Made by a program: the position numbers and the translations under genes. 64,000 nucleotides of DNA from Candidatus Helarchaeota archaeon (lineage in GTDB: Archaea > Asgardarchaeota > Lokiarchaeia > Helarchaeales > RDOG01): the NCBI GenBank assembly GCA_019058315.1, contig JAHPZH010000004.1, forward strand, positions 310,001-374,000. The letters run 5' to 3'. The number at the start of each line of letters is the position of its first letter. Positions within the stretch are counted from its first letter, which is position 1. Below are positions 43,100 through 51,706 of the stretch, one piece after another. The notes beneath the pieces were generated by a model. The model was not told the origin of the DNA. It saw nothing but the letters and a program-made list of their open reading frames with translations, and ran no database searches.

Positions 43100-43879
43100 C
43101 TATTCAGTCCAACCAATTCTTCTTTTAAACCACTCTGGCATTGAGAAGCAAACCCAGATAATATACGCCGAAAGGACGAAAAATATACGAAACGGGATAG
43201 CTAATGCTCCTAGAAAAGGAGCCACTTCAGCGATATAACCAATAGCGAAAAATAAGAGACTTATTCCCATCCAACGGGATCGACGTGAATTTGGTGGGTT
43301 TTCTTCTTTCGTTTTAGAAGAGAAATAAAAGAATATTACTGGACCTATTAAACTAATTGGCGTAAGAGTACAATAAACGATTATATCCGTGGTAGGTTGA
43401 TAAACAAGCTCATAATTGACGACATCAGCATAAGGATAACCAAGAATTATTGAATACACCAAAACTCCAACGTAAATTGCTGTTATAATAGAAACAAACA
43501 CTGTAAGTATAGCTACTTTATCTGGATAAGTTGTATGAAAAGAAAAAATATCAAAGCATACTATGGCAGCACCACTAAAAATTAGTGCAATAATAGCTGT
43601 TATATCCCCAAGAGCACGATTTCCTAAGGTTGAATAACTGACTTTCTCTATAATAAGAGATATAACTGCTATTAATAGAAATATAAATGCCAATGCCCAA
43701 TATAGAGTTGCAACCATTCTTGTCTTCTTATAATTTACACTTAATTGATAAGCTAAAATGGTAACAAGAATTATAGCAATTAATATAAGTCCAAGACCAA
43801 ATAGTTCCAAAGGATTCTTAAGAACTGAATAACCTGCAAGACGATTTCCTAAAAATTCAAAATCATATAATGAAATCAT
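43100..43879 (-). CDS. 7-TM membrane protein, dispersed fifth copy
   Basis: Paralogue of the four-gene array at 23564-26995, here alone and inverted, 16 kb away. Shared features are the helix layout, ISLIGPVIFFYFSSKTKEEN after helix 5, a RWMGISLLFF helix, and the C-terminal CFSMPEWFKRRIGWTE, which matches copies 3 and 4. The middle differs more (FHTTYPDKVA instead of RMTFPKRYK). Alignment with the array supports ATG 43879 as the start rather than the frame's GTG at 43894. Confidence 0.7.
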   Translation of the reverse strand: MISLYDFEFLGNRLAGYSVLKNPLELFGLGLILIAIILVTILAYQLSVNYKKTRMVATLYWALAFIFLLIAVISLIIEKVSYSTLGNRALGDITAIIALIFSGAAIVCFDIFSFHTTYPDKVAILTVFVSIITAIYVGVLVYSIILGYPYADVVNYELVYQPTTDIIVYCTLTPISLIGPVIFFYFSSKTKEENPPNSRRSRWMGISLLFFAIGYIAEVAPFLGALAIPFRIFFVLSAYIIWVCFSMPEWFKRRIGWTE

Positions 43880-44092
43880 TTTAGTCCCACACACAAAAAA
43901 ATCTTAAAAAAAAAACATATCAAATAATGTTTTTAATATATCAATTTATGATATTTTAGGTAATTAAGAATTTTTATTTACATGTTAATTCATAATATAA
44001 AATCAGAAATTTTGATTTTTATCAGAATAGGGAAAGAATATTATAAGGAATAATAAATAAATTTATTAGATAATTATGCTTGGAATATTAAA

Positions 44093-45562
44093 ATGAGTTC
44101 TGCAATGTATGATATTGTAAAAAATATTTCAGGAAAAATGGGTCAACTTGTTGGAGTTAAGGTATATGTAGCTGTAACTGGTAAGGATGGAAATTTTATT
44201 TATTCTGATGATGTATTTGATGATTATAAAGATTTTATAAAGAGATTCGTAGAAACCAATTTTAATTACCTTCATCAAGGAGAACATTCTATTCCTTTAA
44301 GCTCAGAAAACATAATTTTCTTTAAAACCACAGAAAATACTATGACGATATTATATAATCCAAAAGGTAAAATTGGCCAATTATTAGCTTTTAAAAGTTT
44401 GATGCGGAATTATTCAGAGCCAATTGAGAATTGCTTGGCAACAGCAGAAAGCGGGGCAATTGAGATAATCGAGGAAACCGCAGCTTCCAAACTTGCGGCC
44501 CAGAAAATGGAAGAGTTAGGCATCGTATCCCGAAAGGAAGAATATTATCACAAAATTAAGCCAATTCTACGCAGATCTCTTAAGAAAAAAGATAAATTTA
44601 ACCTTATTGAAAGTACAATTCTTAATAAATGTGATGGAAATACCACCTTATTTAATATAATACGAGCTGTAGATGTAAGTGGTTTCCAAGTTATAGATAC
44701 CTTATATAAGTTTTTTGAAAAGAAGCTCATTGAGTTTGAAGATTACGAACTTTTTAATATTTCTTGTCCAGAGTGTAAGAATTCGGTAAAATATTTCATT
44801 CCCAAATTTATGTTAGAAAAAAGTGAGAAAGGTATAAGAGTTCAACTTTTTCCTGAGGGCTGTGATCATACTTTTATAGTATTCATTGATAAAAAATTGA
44901 AAATTAAGACCAAATCTGTTGAAAGATTACTAGAATTCAAAGATATATTAGATCTTAGAGAACTTTCAATAGGAAATTTAATTTCTTTTTTTGGACAAGA
45001 TGTATTTTTCAACATTTTCCACGCAATATTCTTCCGATTTTATACAGTCTTCATTGGAAAAGAGGATATAGTTAATATAATGACAGAATTTTTGAGGAAG
45101 ATCTTCACACAACTAGAATATGGACGTCATATATTCGCTATTGATCAAGAAGAATTTGAAAAAAATACCAAAAAATATAATGATTTTCTAATCATAGATT
45201 TCTATTCTAATTCAGTCATTGACCCCTATGATGAAGAAGAAGAAATATTTGACTTTGAATTTAAGTTATTTAAAAAAGTAATACAAAATCCTGATCAAAA
45301 CGTTCAAATTTTAAATACCTATTCCGAATTTGAACGCTTAATACTACTCACCGATACAATATTAAAAGAACTCGAACCTATAAAACAAATTTCAGAAGAC
45401 GACCTTATGAAAGAATTAGACGAAAAATACCAGATGAAAATAAAGCGATATGAAATACCGATTATTAAAAAATTATCCGAAATCTACTATGGTACAGATA
45501 TCTCAAAGAAAGTTACACGTACTGTTGTTGGACAAATGAGCAGTTGGTTTGAAAAGATCTAG
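44093..45562 (+). CDS. Roadblock/LC7-like domain protein with winged-helix and Cys-motif regions
   Basis: Residues 1-115 resemble a Roadblock/longin-fold domain (VAVTGKDGNFIYSDD, then a long helix). This is followed by a helix with EIIEETAASKLAAQKMEELG, a winged-helix-like stretch (NTTLFNIIRAVDVSGFQVIDTLYKFFEKKLIEF), and FNISCPECKNSVKYFIPKFM, a CxxC that may bind zinc with a further C in EGCDHTF. The C-terminal half is alpha/beta. Roadblock domains are regulators of Ras-like GTPases and are expanded in Asgard archaea. Two such GTPases lie 4 kb downstream; a link is inferred. Confidence 0.6.
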   Translation: MSSAMYDIVKNISGKMGQLVGVKVYVAVTGKDGNFIYSDDVFDDYKDFIKRFVETNFNYLHQGEHSIPLSSENIIFFKTTENTMTILYNPKGKIGQLLAFKSLMRNYSEPIENCLATAESGAIEIIEETAASKLAAQKMEELGIVSRKEEYYHKIKPILRRSLKKKDKFNLIESTILNKCDGNTTLFNIIRAVDVSGFQVIDTLYKFFEKKLIEFEDYELFNISCPECKNSVKYFIPKFMLEKSEKGIRVQLFPEGCDHTFIVFIDKKLKIKTKSVERLLEFKDILDLRELSIGNLISFFGQDVFFNIFHAIFFRFYTVFIGKEDIVNIMTEFLRKIFTQLEYGRHIFAIDQEEFEKNTKKYNDFLIIDFYSNSVIDPYDEEEEIFDFEFKLFKKVIQNPDQNVQILNTYSEFERLILLTDTILKELEPIKQISEDDLMKELDEKYQMKIKRYEIPIIKKLSEIYYGTDISKKVTRTVVGQMSSWFEKI

Positions 45563-45705
45563 TTTTTCTATTTTTGACTTAATTTTAGAATATTTCAATA
45601 TAATTTGTCCTTATTTCAATTCAGAAAATATATTATTAAGCTTATTAAATTAATAAACTTTTTATGAGATTGTGAGTTCAATATTAATAAAGGACAGTTT
45701 AAATA

Positions 45706-46668
45706 ATGTTAGAGTCTAAAATTAAATTAAAGGGTAAAAGTAAAGTTGAACTAATAATGAATAGGATAACTGTTGAGCAGATAAAGAAGGGCCATGAAGT
45801 AAATTCATTCAAATTACAAATAAGAAGAAAAACAAAACAATTTTTTCCATCAGGTGCAAAATCCATTGATTATGATCTAGGAGACGCTACAGGAGTTTTG
45901 AAAGGAAGAAAATTTTATGATGACAACGATGATATTAAAAGTTTTTATGATGACATAAAAATTGGAGATATATGCGAAATAACTGGTTCTTATTCCCTTA
46001 AATTCAAATCAATCACTATTGATACACTTAAAAAAACTCAAGATATCGATTTAGAAGAATTTGTTAAAATCCCAAAAATCGATGAAAAGCAATTAATGAA
46101 TGAAATAACGTCAGTAATTGAAGGATTAAAAAACATCCATTTAAAAAATTTATGTAAACTGGTTTTTCAAGATGAAGAACTTATAAAAAAATATAAAAAT
46201 ATTCCTTCTGCAACAAAGTATCATCACTCATATCCAAAAGGGAATCTTGAACATATTGTTGGTGTTCTTAGAATTTGTAAGACATTATTGAACTTATATA
46301 AGCCCTATCAAAATTCGAATATTAATAAGGATCTTCTTTTAACAGGTGTTATTTTCCACGATATTGGGAAAGCTTTTACTTATACATTACATAATAGAAT
46401 CGCAACTGTTACAGAGATGGGTGCTAAAATTGATCATATTGTCCTAGGTAATAATTATATCTTAAAAATGATTGAAAATTTTGAAGATTTTCCTGAGAAA
46501 TTGAAAATCGATCTTACGCATTTACTTTTAAGCCATCATGGTAGAAAAGAATGGGGATCTCCAGTAACTCCTAAAACACCAGAGGCTGAAATCCTCCATC
46601 TAGCTGATTTATTGGATTCGAGATTTAAAAAAGCATTAGAGGGAAAATTTGTAATAGATTCCCTCTAA
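45706..46668 (+). CDS. OB-fold plus HD-domain protein, YhaM-like 3'-5' exoribonuclease family
   Basis: Residues 20-105 are an OB-fold-like nucleic-acid-binding domain (LQIRRKTKQFFPSG, DATGVLKGRKFYDDN, GDICEITGSYSLKF). Residues 160-310 are an HD domain: YHHSYPKGNLEHIVGVLR, GVIFHDIGKAFTYT (HD pair), LLSHHGRKEWGSPVTPKTPEAEILHLADLLDSR. The layout matches bacterial YhaM and archaeal relatives, metal-dependent exonucleases acting on RNA or DNA. Length 320 aa is normal for the family. Confidence 0.82.
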   Translation: MLESKIKLKGKSKVELIMNRITVEQIKKGHEVNSFKLQIRRKTKQFFPSGAKSIDYDLGDATGVLKGRKFYDDNDDIKSFYDDIKIGDICEITGSYSLKFKSITIDTLKKTQDIDLEEFVKIPKIDEKQLMNEITSVIEGLKNIHLKNLCKLVFQDEELIKKYKNIPSATKYHHSYPKGNLEHIVGVLRICKTLLNLYKPYQNSNINKDLLLTGVIFHDIGKAFTYTLHNRIATVTEMGAKIDHIVLGNNYILKMIENFEDFPEKLKIDLTHLLLSHHGRKEWGSPVTPKTPEAEILHLADLLDSRFKKALEGKFVIDSL

Positions 46669-46734
46669 AATCCCTAATAAATTCCCCTTTTTTTAAATAG
46701 AAATGAATAAAAATAATGTTGAACTCTTGTAGAT

Positions 46735-48186
46735 TTATTTTTTAGATTTTCTCTTTGATTTCTTTTTAGTTTTCTTTTTAGATTTTACCTTAGATTTCTT
46801 AGTTTTTCCTTCAGGTTTTTTCTTAGCTGCAGATTTAGGTTCTTCCTTTACTTCTGGTTTCTTAATTTTATCAATATATTTTACAACTTGTGGTAAGATC
46901 TTTAAACGTGAATAGAAATAATCGTTGACTAATTTTACTACTTGTAACCTAGATTCATCAATTAGTCTATCCCATTCTTCGTCAGTAATTTTAGTAAAAC
47001 CAATGATATCATCTCTAAGACGGAATAAAGCTTCTACAATCTCAGTCTCTTCAGGTCCTTCACAAATTCTAACAATATCAATAATCAATTTTTTTGCTTG
47101 TTCTGCAAGTGTTCTTTTATCAATCCCAGCAGCATGTTTTTTTCCTGCATCAAGTGTTTCAATTAAAGACCAAACTTGATATAAACATGCAGCAGGTTCA
47201 TCGAATAATTCGCGTATAAACATAGCTTCTTTATGTTGACCCGTTAATCGAAATATATTATATAATCTCTTAGCAACCTTTCCGTAATTTTCATGGCCTA
47301 TTTCGGTATATTTAACTACTTGTCCTTCTAACGCTGTTACATAACTATCGAGTTTATCTGGGGTTAAATTTTCCTTTAATTTTGTAAAGAGTGGTATACT
47401 TCCAGCTTCTATATAAACTTCCTGAAAATAAGGATCTAATTGACCGTCTAATGGAATAATATTGCCGTCCGGTCCTTCCCAAGTAACATCTAACATGTTT
47501 GAGACACAAACAGTTCTACCAAGATCTTTTTCAAAAATAATCCAATCAAGTTTGCACCAACCTGGGTCTTTTTCGCCATATTCCCAGTCAATTCTTACAG
47601 GATTTCCCTTTTCATCTTCAACGTCCATATATCCTTGCCTAATTTCATTAGCATCCCAAGAAACTGGTGATTCAGCTTTTATTAATTTACCACCTTTTAC
47701 ATAATTTTCCTTAAATGTACCCCATTTTATTTCGATTAATTGGTAACTTGTAGAACAAAATGTTTCAAGACCTTTTTTTCTCATTACTTCACCAATAATT
47801 TTACAAGCTTCTTCTTTAGTAGGTGCTATTATGTTAACTCTTTCAAAATAGTCTAGATCACCAGGATATCTTTGAACTTTACCTTGTGCTGCTGATCCAG
47901 ATAAAGATAAGGCTGTTTCGACCACCCCTTTAGTATCTGGTAGTCCGACGATATCTGCTATTTTTTTAATTCTATCTAAACCTTCAGCATCAAAATCAAG
48001 AAGAGATACTTTATGTCCATATACTCCTTTTTCTTCATCAATAGAAAGATCATCTACACAAATTTCTGAAGATGACATATCAGCAAGCCACTTTATCGCT
48101 TTCTCTTCGTCAATATCAACACCTAATCTTCGTCCAGCTTTGATTATTTGCTGAATTTCATCTTTATCCTTTTTTGCTTTTGGCAT
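46735..48186 (-). CDS. Nucleotidyltransferase-fold protein with lysine-rich tail
   Basis: The motif GSAAQGKVQRYPGDLDYFE (G97-S98, D110-x-D112) is the GS...DxD signature of the polymerase-beta/nucleotidyltransferase superfamily. Two helical regions follow. The last 45 residues are nearly all Lys, Ser and Pro (AAKKKPEGKTKKSK onward), like a histone-H1-type tail, probably for nucleic-acid contact. Substrate unknown. Other family members transfer nucleotides to RNA, proteins or small molecules, so that is the range to consider. Confidence 0.65.
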   Translation of the reverse strand: MPKAKKDKDEIQQIIKAGRRLGVDIDEEKAIKWLADMSSSEICVDDLSIDEEKGVYGHKVSLLDFDAEGLDRIKKIADIVGLPDTKGVVETALSLSGSAAQGKVQRYPGDLDYFERVNIIAPTKEEACKIIGEVMRKKGLETFCSTSYQLIEIKWGTFKENYVKGGKLIKAESPVSWDANEIRQGYMDVEDEKGNPVRIDWEYGEKDPGWCKLDWIIFEKDLGRTVCVSNMLDVTWEGPDGNIIPLDGQLDPYFQEVYIEAGSIPLFTKLKENLTPDKLDSYVTALEGQVVKYTEIGHENYGKVAKRLYNIFRLTGQHKEAMFIRELFDEPAACLYQVWSLIETLDAGKKHAAGIDKRTLAEQAKKLIIDIVRICEGPEETEIVEALFRLRDDIIGFTKITDEEWDRLIDESRLQVVKLVNDYFYSRLKILPQVVKYIDKIKKPEVKEEPKSAAKKKPEGKTKKSKVKSKKKTKKKSKRKSKK

Positions 48187-48230
48187 ATTTAATCGCCTTG
48201 AGATTTTCTTAATTTATTTTATATAAATTT

Positions 48231-49289
48231 TTAATGAAATCCAATCTTTATTAAATATTCTTTAAATATTTTTGCCAGTTCTTCAGGTCTTTGACTTATA
48301 ATATTACCATACATAAGTCTTGGGATGAACCACATGTCATTAATATAAACTTTATTTATGTTTGGGCGACGAATGATTGAAAAATTTAACCAATAATCAT
48401 CCAATTCTTCACCTAAAGGTCCCGAATAAAATACAAAATTAAAACTTGATTGTTTTTGTCTTTTATAAAACTTTAAAATTATTGCAATAAATCTTGCAAA
48501 ATTTTTTAAATCATTTTCTGATAATTCCAAAAAATTTGATTTGTTAATAATCCCCTGAATATTAAAATTTCCTATTGGAGCAAAAGGAATTAACCAATGT
48601 ATTCCCTCTGTTTCTGATATATATCTTTCTGAGCTTATTTTCTCTGTTTTGATAAGTTCTGACCAAAAATTAACTTTATTCTCTTCATAATATCTCTTAC
48701 TATTATCTAATAATAATTTTGAATAACAAAAAGGATATTCACCTGCTGTAATCTGGAGATGGGGATGAACAAGACTAGATCCAGAAGGAAATAAATAATT
48801 AGCACCCAGTACGGCATATTTTACTTTATCAATTTCATAAATCCTCTTTAAATAAATTAATGCTGCTTTAAGGGCATCAAAGAGTAACTCAGAGCTATAG
48901 TTTTCTAATGATAAAAAATGTGAGCGTGATAGGATTACAACGGCTGAATGTTCTAAATAAGGAAATAAATTAGGAATGATTACAGCTTCTCCAACTTTTA
49001 ATCTACCATCCGGAAAAATATCTGCAGTAAATTTTGGAGTAGCCGAATCTATCTTTTCTGGACAAAAAAAACAATTCTTTTTTGTTTTTGCACAAATATC
49101 ATCAAGTAGTTCATTATCTAATTTTTTATGAACTCTACTTATTTTCTTTTTCTGACTGCTAGGACATAAACTCAAGTGACCTAAAAGTGGATCAATTCTA
49201 TATTCGACCTCTTGTTCATCCAGTTCGAAATTGATTAACGGAGAATGTAATTTTGCGACTTTTATTTTCTTCTCAAAATGAATTGGCAT
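48231..49289 (-). CDS. Galactose-1-phosphate uridylyltransferase-like (HIT superfamily) protein
   Basis: HIT-fold hydrolase/transferase: CFFCPEKI (C73, C76, a zinc pair in GalT), VGEAVIIPNLFPYLEHSAVVILSRSH, and the catalytic VHPHLQ (H175, H177, Q179). Residues 240-310 carry further GalT-like segments (WLIPFAPIGNFNIQGI, FNFVFYSG). GalT exchanges UMP between UDP-glucose and galactose-1-phosphate, but relatives act on other sugar- or adenylyl-substrates (for example diadenosine-polyphosphate phosphorylases). Substrate not assignable from sequence. Confidence 0.75.
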   Translation of the reverse strand: MPIHFEKKIKVAKLHSPLINFELDEQEVEYRIDPLLGHLSLCPSSQKKKISRVHKKLDNELLDDICAKTKKNCFFCPEKIDSATPKFTADIFPDGRLKVGEAVIIPNLFPYLEHSAVVILSRSHFLSLENYSSELLFDALKAALIYLKRIYEIDKVKYAVLGANYLFPSGSSLVHPHLQITAGEYPFCYSKLLLDNSKRYYEENKVNFWSELIKTEKISSERYISETEGIHWLIPFAPIGNFNIQGIINKSNFLELSENDLKNFARFIAIILKFYKRQKQSSFNFVFYSGPLGEELDDYWLNFSIIRRPNINKVYINDMWFIPRLMYGNIISQRPEELAKIFKEYLIKIGFH

Positions 49290-49395
49290 AATAAATGAAA
49301 ATAAATTTTGAATTTAATAATATATTTTTGCAAAAAGATAAATGCGAAAAAATTTATGTGATCTTACAATAAGTCTTTAATTAAGGAGATTAAAG

Positions 49396-49911
49396 TTGAC
49401 TGAGACACATTACGTATATAAGGTGGTAATAATAGGGGATTTCGCAGTGGGAAAAACCAGTCTTATAAAAGAATATATGGAGAAAACGTTCCAATACGAT
49501 TATAAACCCACTATAGGTGCTAATATAGCTAAGAAAGATTTTGAGATTCCTAAAAGTAAAGCTGTGGCATCAGTCAATTTTTGGGATATTGCAGGACAAA
49601 AAATGTTCGCTACTCTTCACCGTCCATTTTTTGAAGGTGCAAATGGAGTCTTAATAGTCTATGATGTCACCCGACCAGATTCTTTTAATAATCTAGGTAA
49701 TTGGTTTAATGATTTTAAGAAAATCGTAAAATCTGATATTCCAGGAGTTATTGTTGGGAATAAAATTGATTTGAAACGGGAAGTAAAAACCAAACAAGGA
49801 AAAAAATATGCAGATTCCATAGGATTTTATTTTATTGAGACATCTGCAAAGGAAAATAAAAATGTAGAAGACGCGTTTCGATATATTTTATCAAATATAT
49901 TACCAAAATAA
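49396..49911 (+). CDS. Ras-superfamily small GTPase (tandem copy 1)
   Basis: All five G motifs are visible: P-loop GDFAVGKTS (14-22), switch I Thr39, WDIAGQ (63-68), GNKID (121-125) and ETSAK (148-152). It is 171 aa, the size of a bare Ras/Rab/Arf-like G domain. Residue 16, equivalent to Ras Gly12, is Phe, and the switch II Gln68 (Ras Gln61) is retained. The C-terminus has no Cys for prenylation, so membrane attachment would need another means. AAGGAG lies 7 bases before TTG 49396. The second GTPase follows 18 bases later. Confidence 0.92.
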   Translation: MTETHYVYKVVIIGDFAVGKTSLIKEYMEKTFQYDYKPTIGANIAKKDFEIPKSKAVASVNFWDIAGQKMFATLHRPFFEGANGVLIVYDVTRPDSFNNLGNWFNDFKKIVKSDIPGVIVGNKIDLKREVKTKQGKKYADSIGFYFIETSAKENKNVEDAFRYILSNILPK

Positions 49912-49929
49912 ATAAAATGAGGAAATATA

Positions 49930-50445
49930 ATGAGTTATAAAAAATTTACATTTAAAATAACCCTTATCGGGGATGGAGCAGTTGGCAAAACTAGCTTAAT
50001 AACCGCCTACATAGAAAAAAGGTTTAAATTCGATTATTTGCCTACCTTTGGCGCTAATATTATGAAAAAAGACTTTGCAATTCCTGAAAAAAATGCGGTA
50101 GCTAGTATAAATTTCTGGGATATTGCAGGGCAACCTTCTTTTAAATCTCTTCATAAAACATTTTTTGGAGGATCAAACGGAACTCTCCTTGTCTTTGATG
50201 TAACACAACCACATACGTTTGAGAGTTTGGCAGAGTGGCATAAAAGATTTAAAAAATTTGGATCTAAAAAAGCTCCTGGAGTAGTTGTAGCAAATAAAAT
50301 TGATTTAAAGCGAAAAATAAAAACCGATCAAGCGAAAGCTTTTGCAGATAAAATTGGTTATTACTATATCGAAACCTCTGCACTCCAAAATCGCAATGTC
50401 ACGGAGGCATTCCAATATTTATTAGATAATTTATTACCAAAATAA
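49930..50445 (+). CDS. Ras-superfamily small GTPase (tandem copy 2)
   Basis: About 60% identical by eye to the previous gene and of the same length: P-loop GDGAVGKTS (14-22), Thr39, WDIAGQ (63-68), ANKID (121-125) and ETSAL (148-152). Here the Gly12-equivalent is Gly, so only copy 1 is altered. It also lacks a C-terminal Cys. Gln at DIAGQ is retained for GTP hydrolysis. GAGG precedes ATG. The adjacent pair probably forms one transcript; similar tandem small GTPases are a hallmark of Asgard genomes. Confidence 0.92.
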   Translation: MSYKKFTFKITLIGDGAVGKTSLITAYIEKRFKFDYLPTFGANIMKKDFAIPEKNAVASINFWDIAGQPSFKSLHKTFFGGSNGTLLVFDVTQPHTFESLAEWHKRFKKFGSKKAPGVVVANKIDLKRKIKTDQAKAFADKIGYYYIETSALQNRNVTEAFQYLLDNLLPK

Positions 50446-50660
50446 TAAATTTCATTTAAAAATCTCCCTTTTCTTTTCAACAATTGTCATATCTAGTTTA
50501 ATTACCCTATCCAAGGATTATAAATCATATTTTATTAACGAAAAAAAATTCCATCATTGAAATTTGATTGTAAATACAATATTTATATAAAATAGAAAAG
50601 TATATAAAGACAAAATCCATATTTTAATTAATCAAAAAAGAAAAAGTATGGATGAAAAAA

Positions 50661-50825
50661 ATGGATAGTTTAAGTATTAGTAAAAAAAGAATCATTAATT
50701 TAGGAAGTAATTGCGATTTAGGTTGTAAATACGCAAAAGATTTATTTTTCGGTAAAATTTATTGTAAAAGATATGGATGGATATCTAAAAACGTTAATTG
50801 CAAACATTATAAGCCAAGGAGATAA
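50661..50825 (+). CDS. Tiny Cys-rich protein, 54 aa
   Basis: Starts at ATG 50661. The product has the pattern NCDLGCKY...IYCKRYG...VNCKHYKPR, with four Cys (CxxxC, then C and C), very similar in style to the 81-aa zinc-binding product at 444-689. Likely binds a metal; no family recognised. It is 215 bases after the GTPases and 20 bases before another tiny Cys-rich gene. Confidence 0.45.
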   Translation: MDSLSISKKRIINLGSNCDLGCKYAKDLFFGKIYCKRYGWISKNVNCKHYKPRR

Positions 50826-50845
50826 ATTTTAAGGAAGGGTAATAA

Positions 50846-50992
50846 ATGTTAAAATGTGTATCTTGCAGTAAAAATCTATCAGAAGAAGAATCTAAATCAA
50901 CTGATTCGATTTTTCCTACTTGTAGTGCATGTAACAATTTTGAGAAGTTGAATTTATTCGGATCTAAACAAATCAACTATATTTCTTTGTAA
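50846..50992 (+). CDS. Tiny zinc-ribbon-like protein, 48 aa
   Basis: Starts at ATG 50846 with AAGGAAGGG upstream (ends 7 bases before the start). LKCVSCSKNL and PTCSACNNF give two CxxC pairs about 23 residues apart, the spacing of a zinc ribbon. A short tail follows. It is co-directional with the 54-aa gene. Possibly an RNA- or protein-binding zinc knuckle; function unknown. Confidence 0.5.
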   Translation: MLKCVSCSKNLSEEESKSTDSIFPTCSACNNFEKLNLFGSKQINYISL

Positions 50993-51006
50993 TAAAAAAG
51001 ATTATC

Positions 51007-51077
51007 GAATCTTTCCCTCGCTAACTTTACTTTTTCGTCCCTCCCCCCAAAACTCCCTCCGTTGCGAGGGAAGATTC
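51007..51077. ncRNA. GC-rich long hairpin with C-rich/G-rich loop
   Basis: GAATCT(T)TCCCTCGC(T)AAC at 51007-51025 pairs with GTTGCGAGGGAAGATTC at 51061-51077: 17 base pairs with two single-base bulges. The 35-base loop (51026-51060) is pyrimidine-only apart from a few A and G, with CCC tracts; on the minus strand it carries GGAGGGAG and GGGGGGAGGG, able to form a quadruplex. In AT-rich DNA this is a strong compositional outlier. It sits between the tiny zinc-ribbon gene and the histone promoter. Strand and function are not known. The rest of 50993-51384 shows only the histone promoter. Confidence 0.45.
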
Positions 51078-51324
51078 ACCCTTAAATTAAATGAAATGAA
51101 ATCTATTTAATTTGAATTAAGATTATAATAAGTGTTAAATCTTGATCAAAAATTTTTACAATTATAAAATTTTGAAATAGCTACCTCTCCAAAAAACTAT
51201 GACAAAAAAACTGACTTCTGAATATGAAAATTTTGTGTTGACATTTTGAGTAAAATAATTCAATTATATTATGTTCATATAAATTATTTTTCAGTGCTCA
51301 TATAGTCGACGAAAAAGCAATATC

Positions 51325-51378
51325 TTTATAAAAACTAAATGAAAATAATAAAATAACCAAAATTAAAATTTTGAGGAG
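51325..51378 (+). promoter_or_regulatory. Histone gene promoter and ribosome-binding site
   Basis: TTTATAAAAA at 51325-51334 is an archaeal TATA box, preceded by a purine-rich BRE-like stretch (GAAAAAGCAA). It lies about 55 bases before the start, giving a leader of about 25-30 bases. GAGGAG at 51373-51378 is a strong ribosome-binding site 6 bases before ATG 51385. Confidence 0.55.
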
Positions 51379-51384
51379 AAAAAT

Positions 51385-51600
51385 ATGGCAAAAAAAAGAT
51401 ATTTCGCTTGGAGCCCACTTAGAAAAGTCATGGCTGATGCTGGAGCAAAAATCGTTGCAAGAGATGCACTAGGCACTCTTATTGCTTGGTTACAAGATGA
51501 AGCAGTAAGAATTTCAAAAAGAGCTTATGTTTTAGCTAAACATTCTAATCGAAAGAAAATTACAAAGGGCGATATAGATCTATCAATAAAAGGATATTAA
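51385..51600 (+). CDS. Archaeal histone
   Basis: Complete 71-aa histone fold: helix 1 with SPLRKVMADAGA, a long central helix (ALGTLIAWLQDEAVRISKRAYVLAKHS) and the C-terminal RKKITKGDIDLSIKGY typical of archaeal HMf-like histones (R-K-T/I-x-x-x-D). It dimerises and wraps DNA. There is no long tail. A strong promoter and ribosome-binding site suit an abundant protein. Confidence 0.95.
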   Translation: MAKKRYFAWSPLRKVMADAGAKIVARDALGTLIAWLQDEAVRISKRAYVLAKHSNRKKITKGDIDLSIKGY

Positions 51601-51706
51601 ACAATCCATTAAACTTTCTCTTTTTTTTTTATTTTAAAAATTTTAAGTATTTTTTTGGACATTTTTATTCAAAATTTTTTTATAATTTAGTATTATTTCT
51701 TTTCTG

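Noticed and set aside
50794..50976. Minus-strand frame of 60 codons
   Set aside because: Antisense to the two tiny Cys-motif genes; no ribosome-binding site or motif.
51007..51077. Considered as a simple rho-independent terminator of the 50846 gene
   Set aside because: The loop is about 35 bases and no T-run follows the stem, so it does not fit a terminator.
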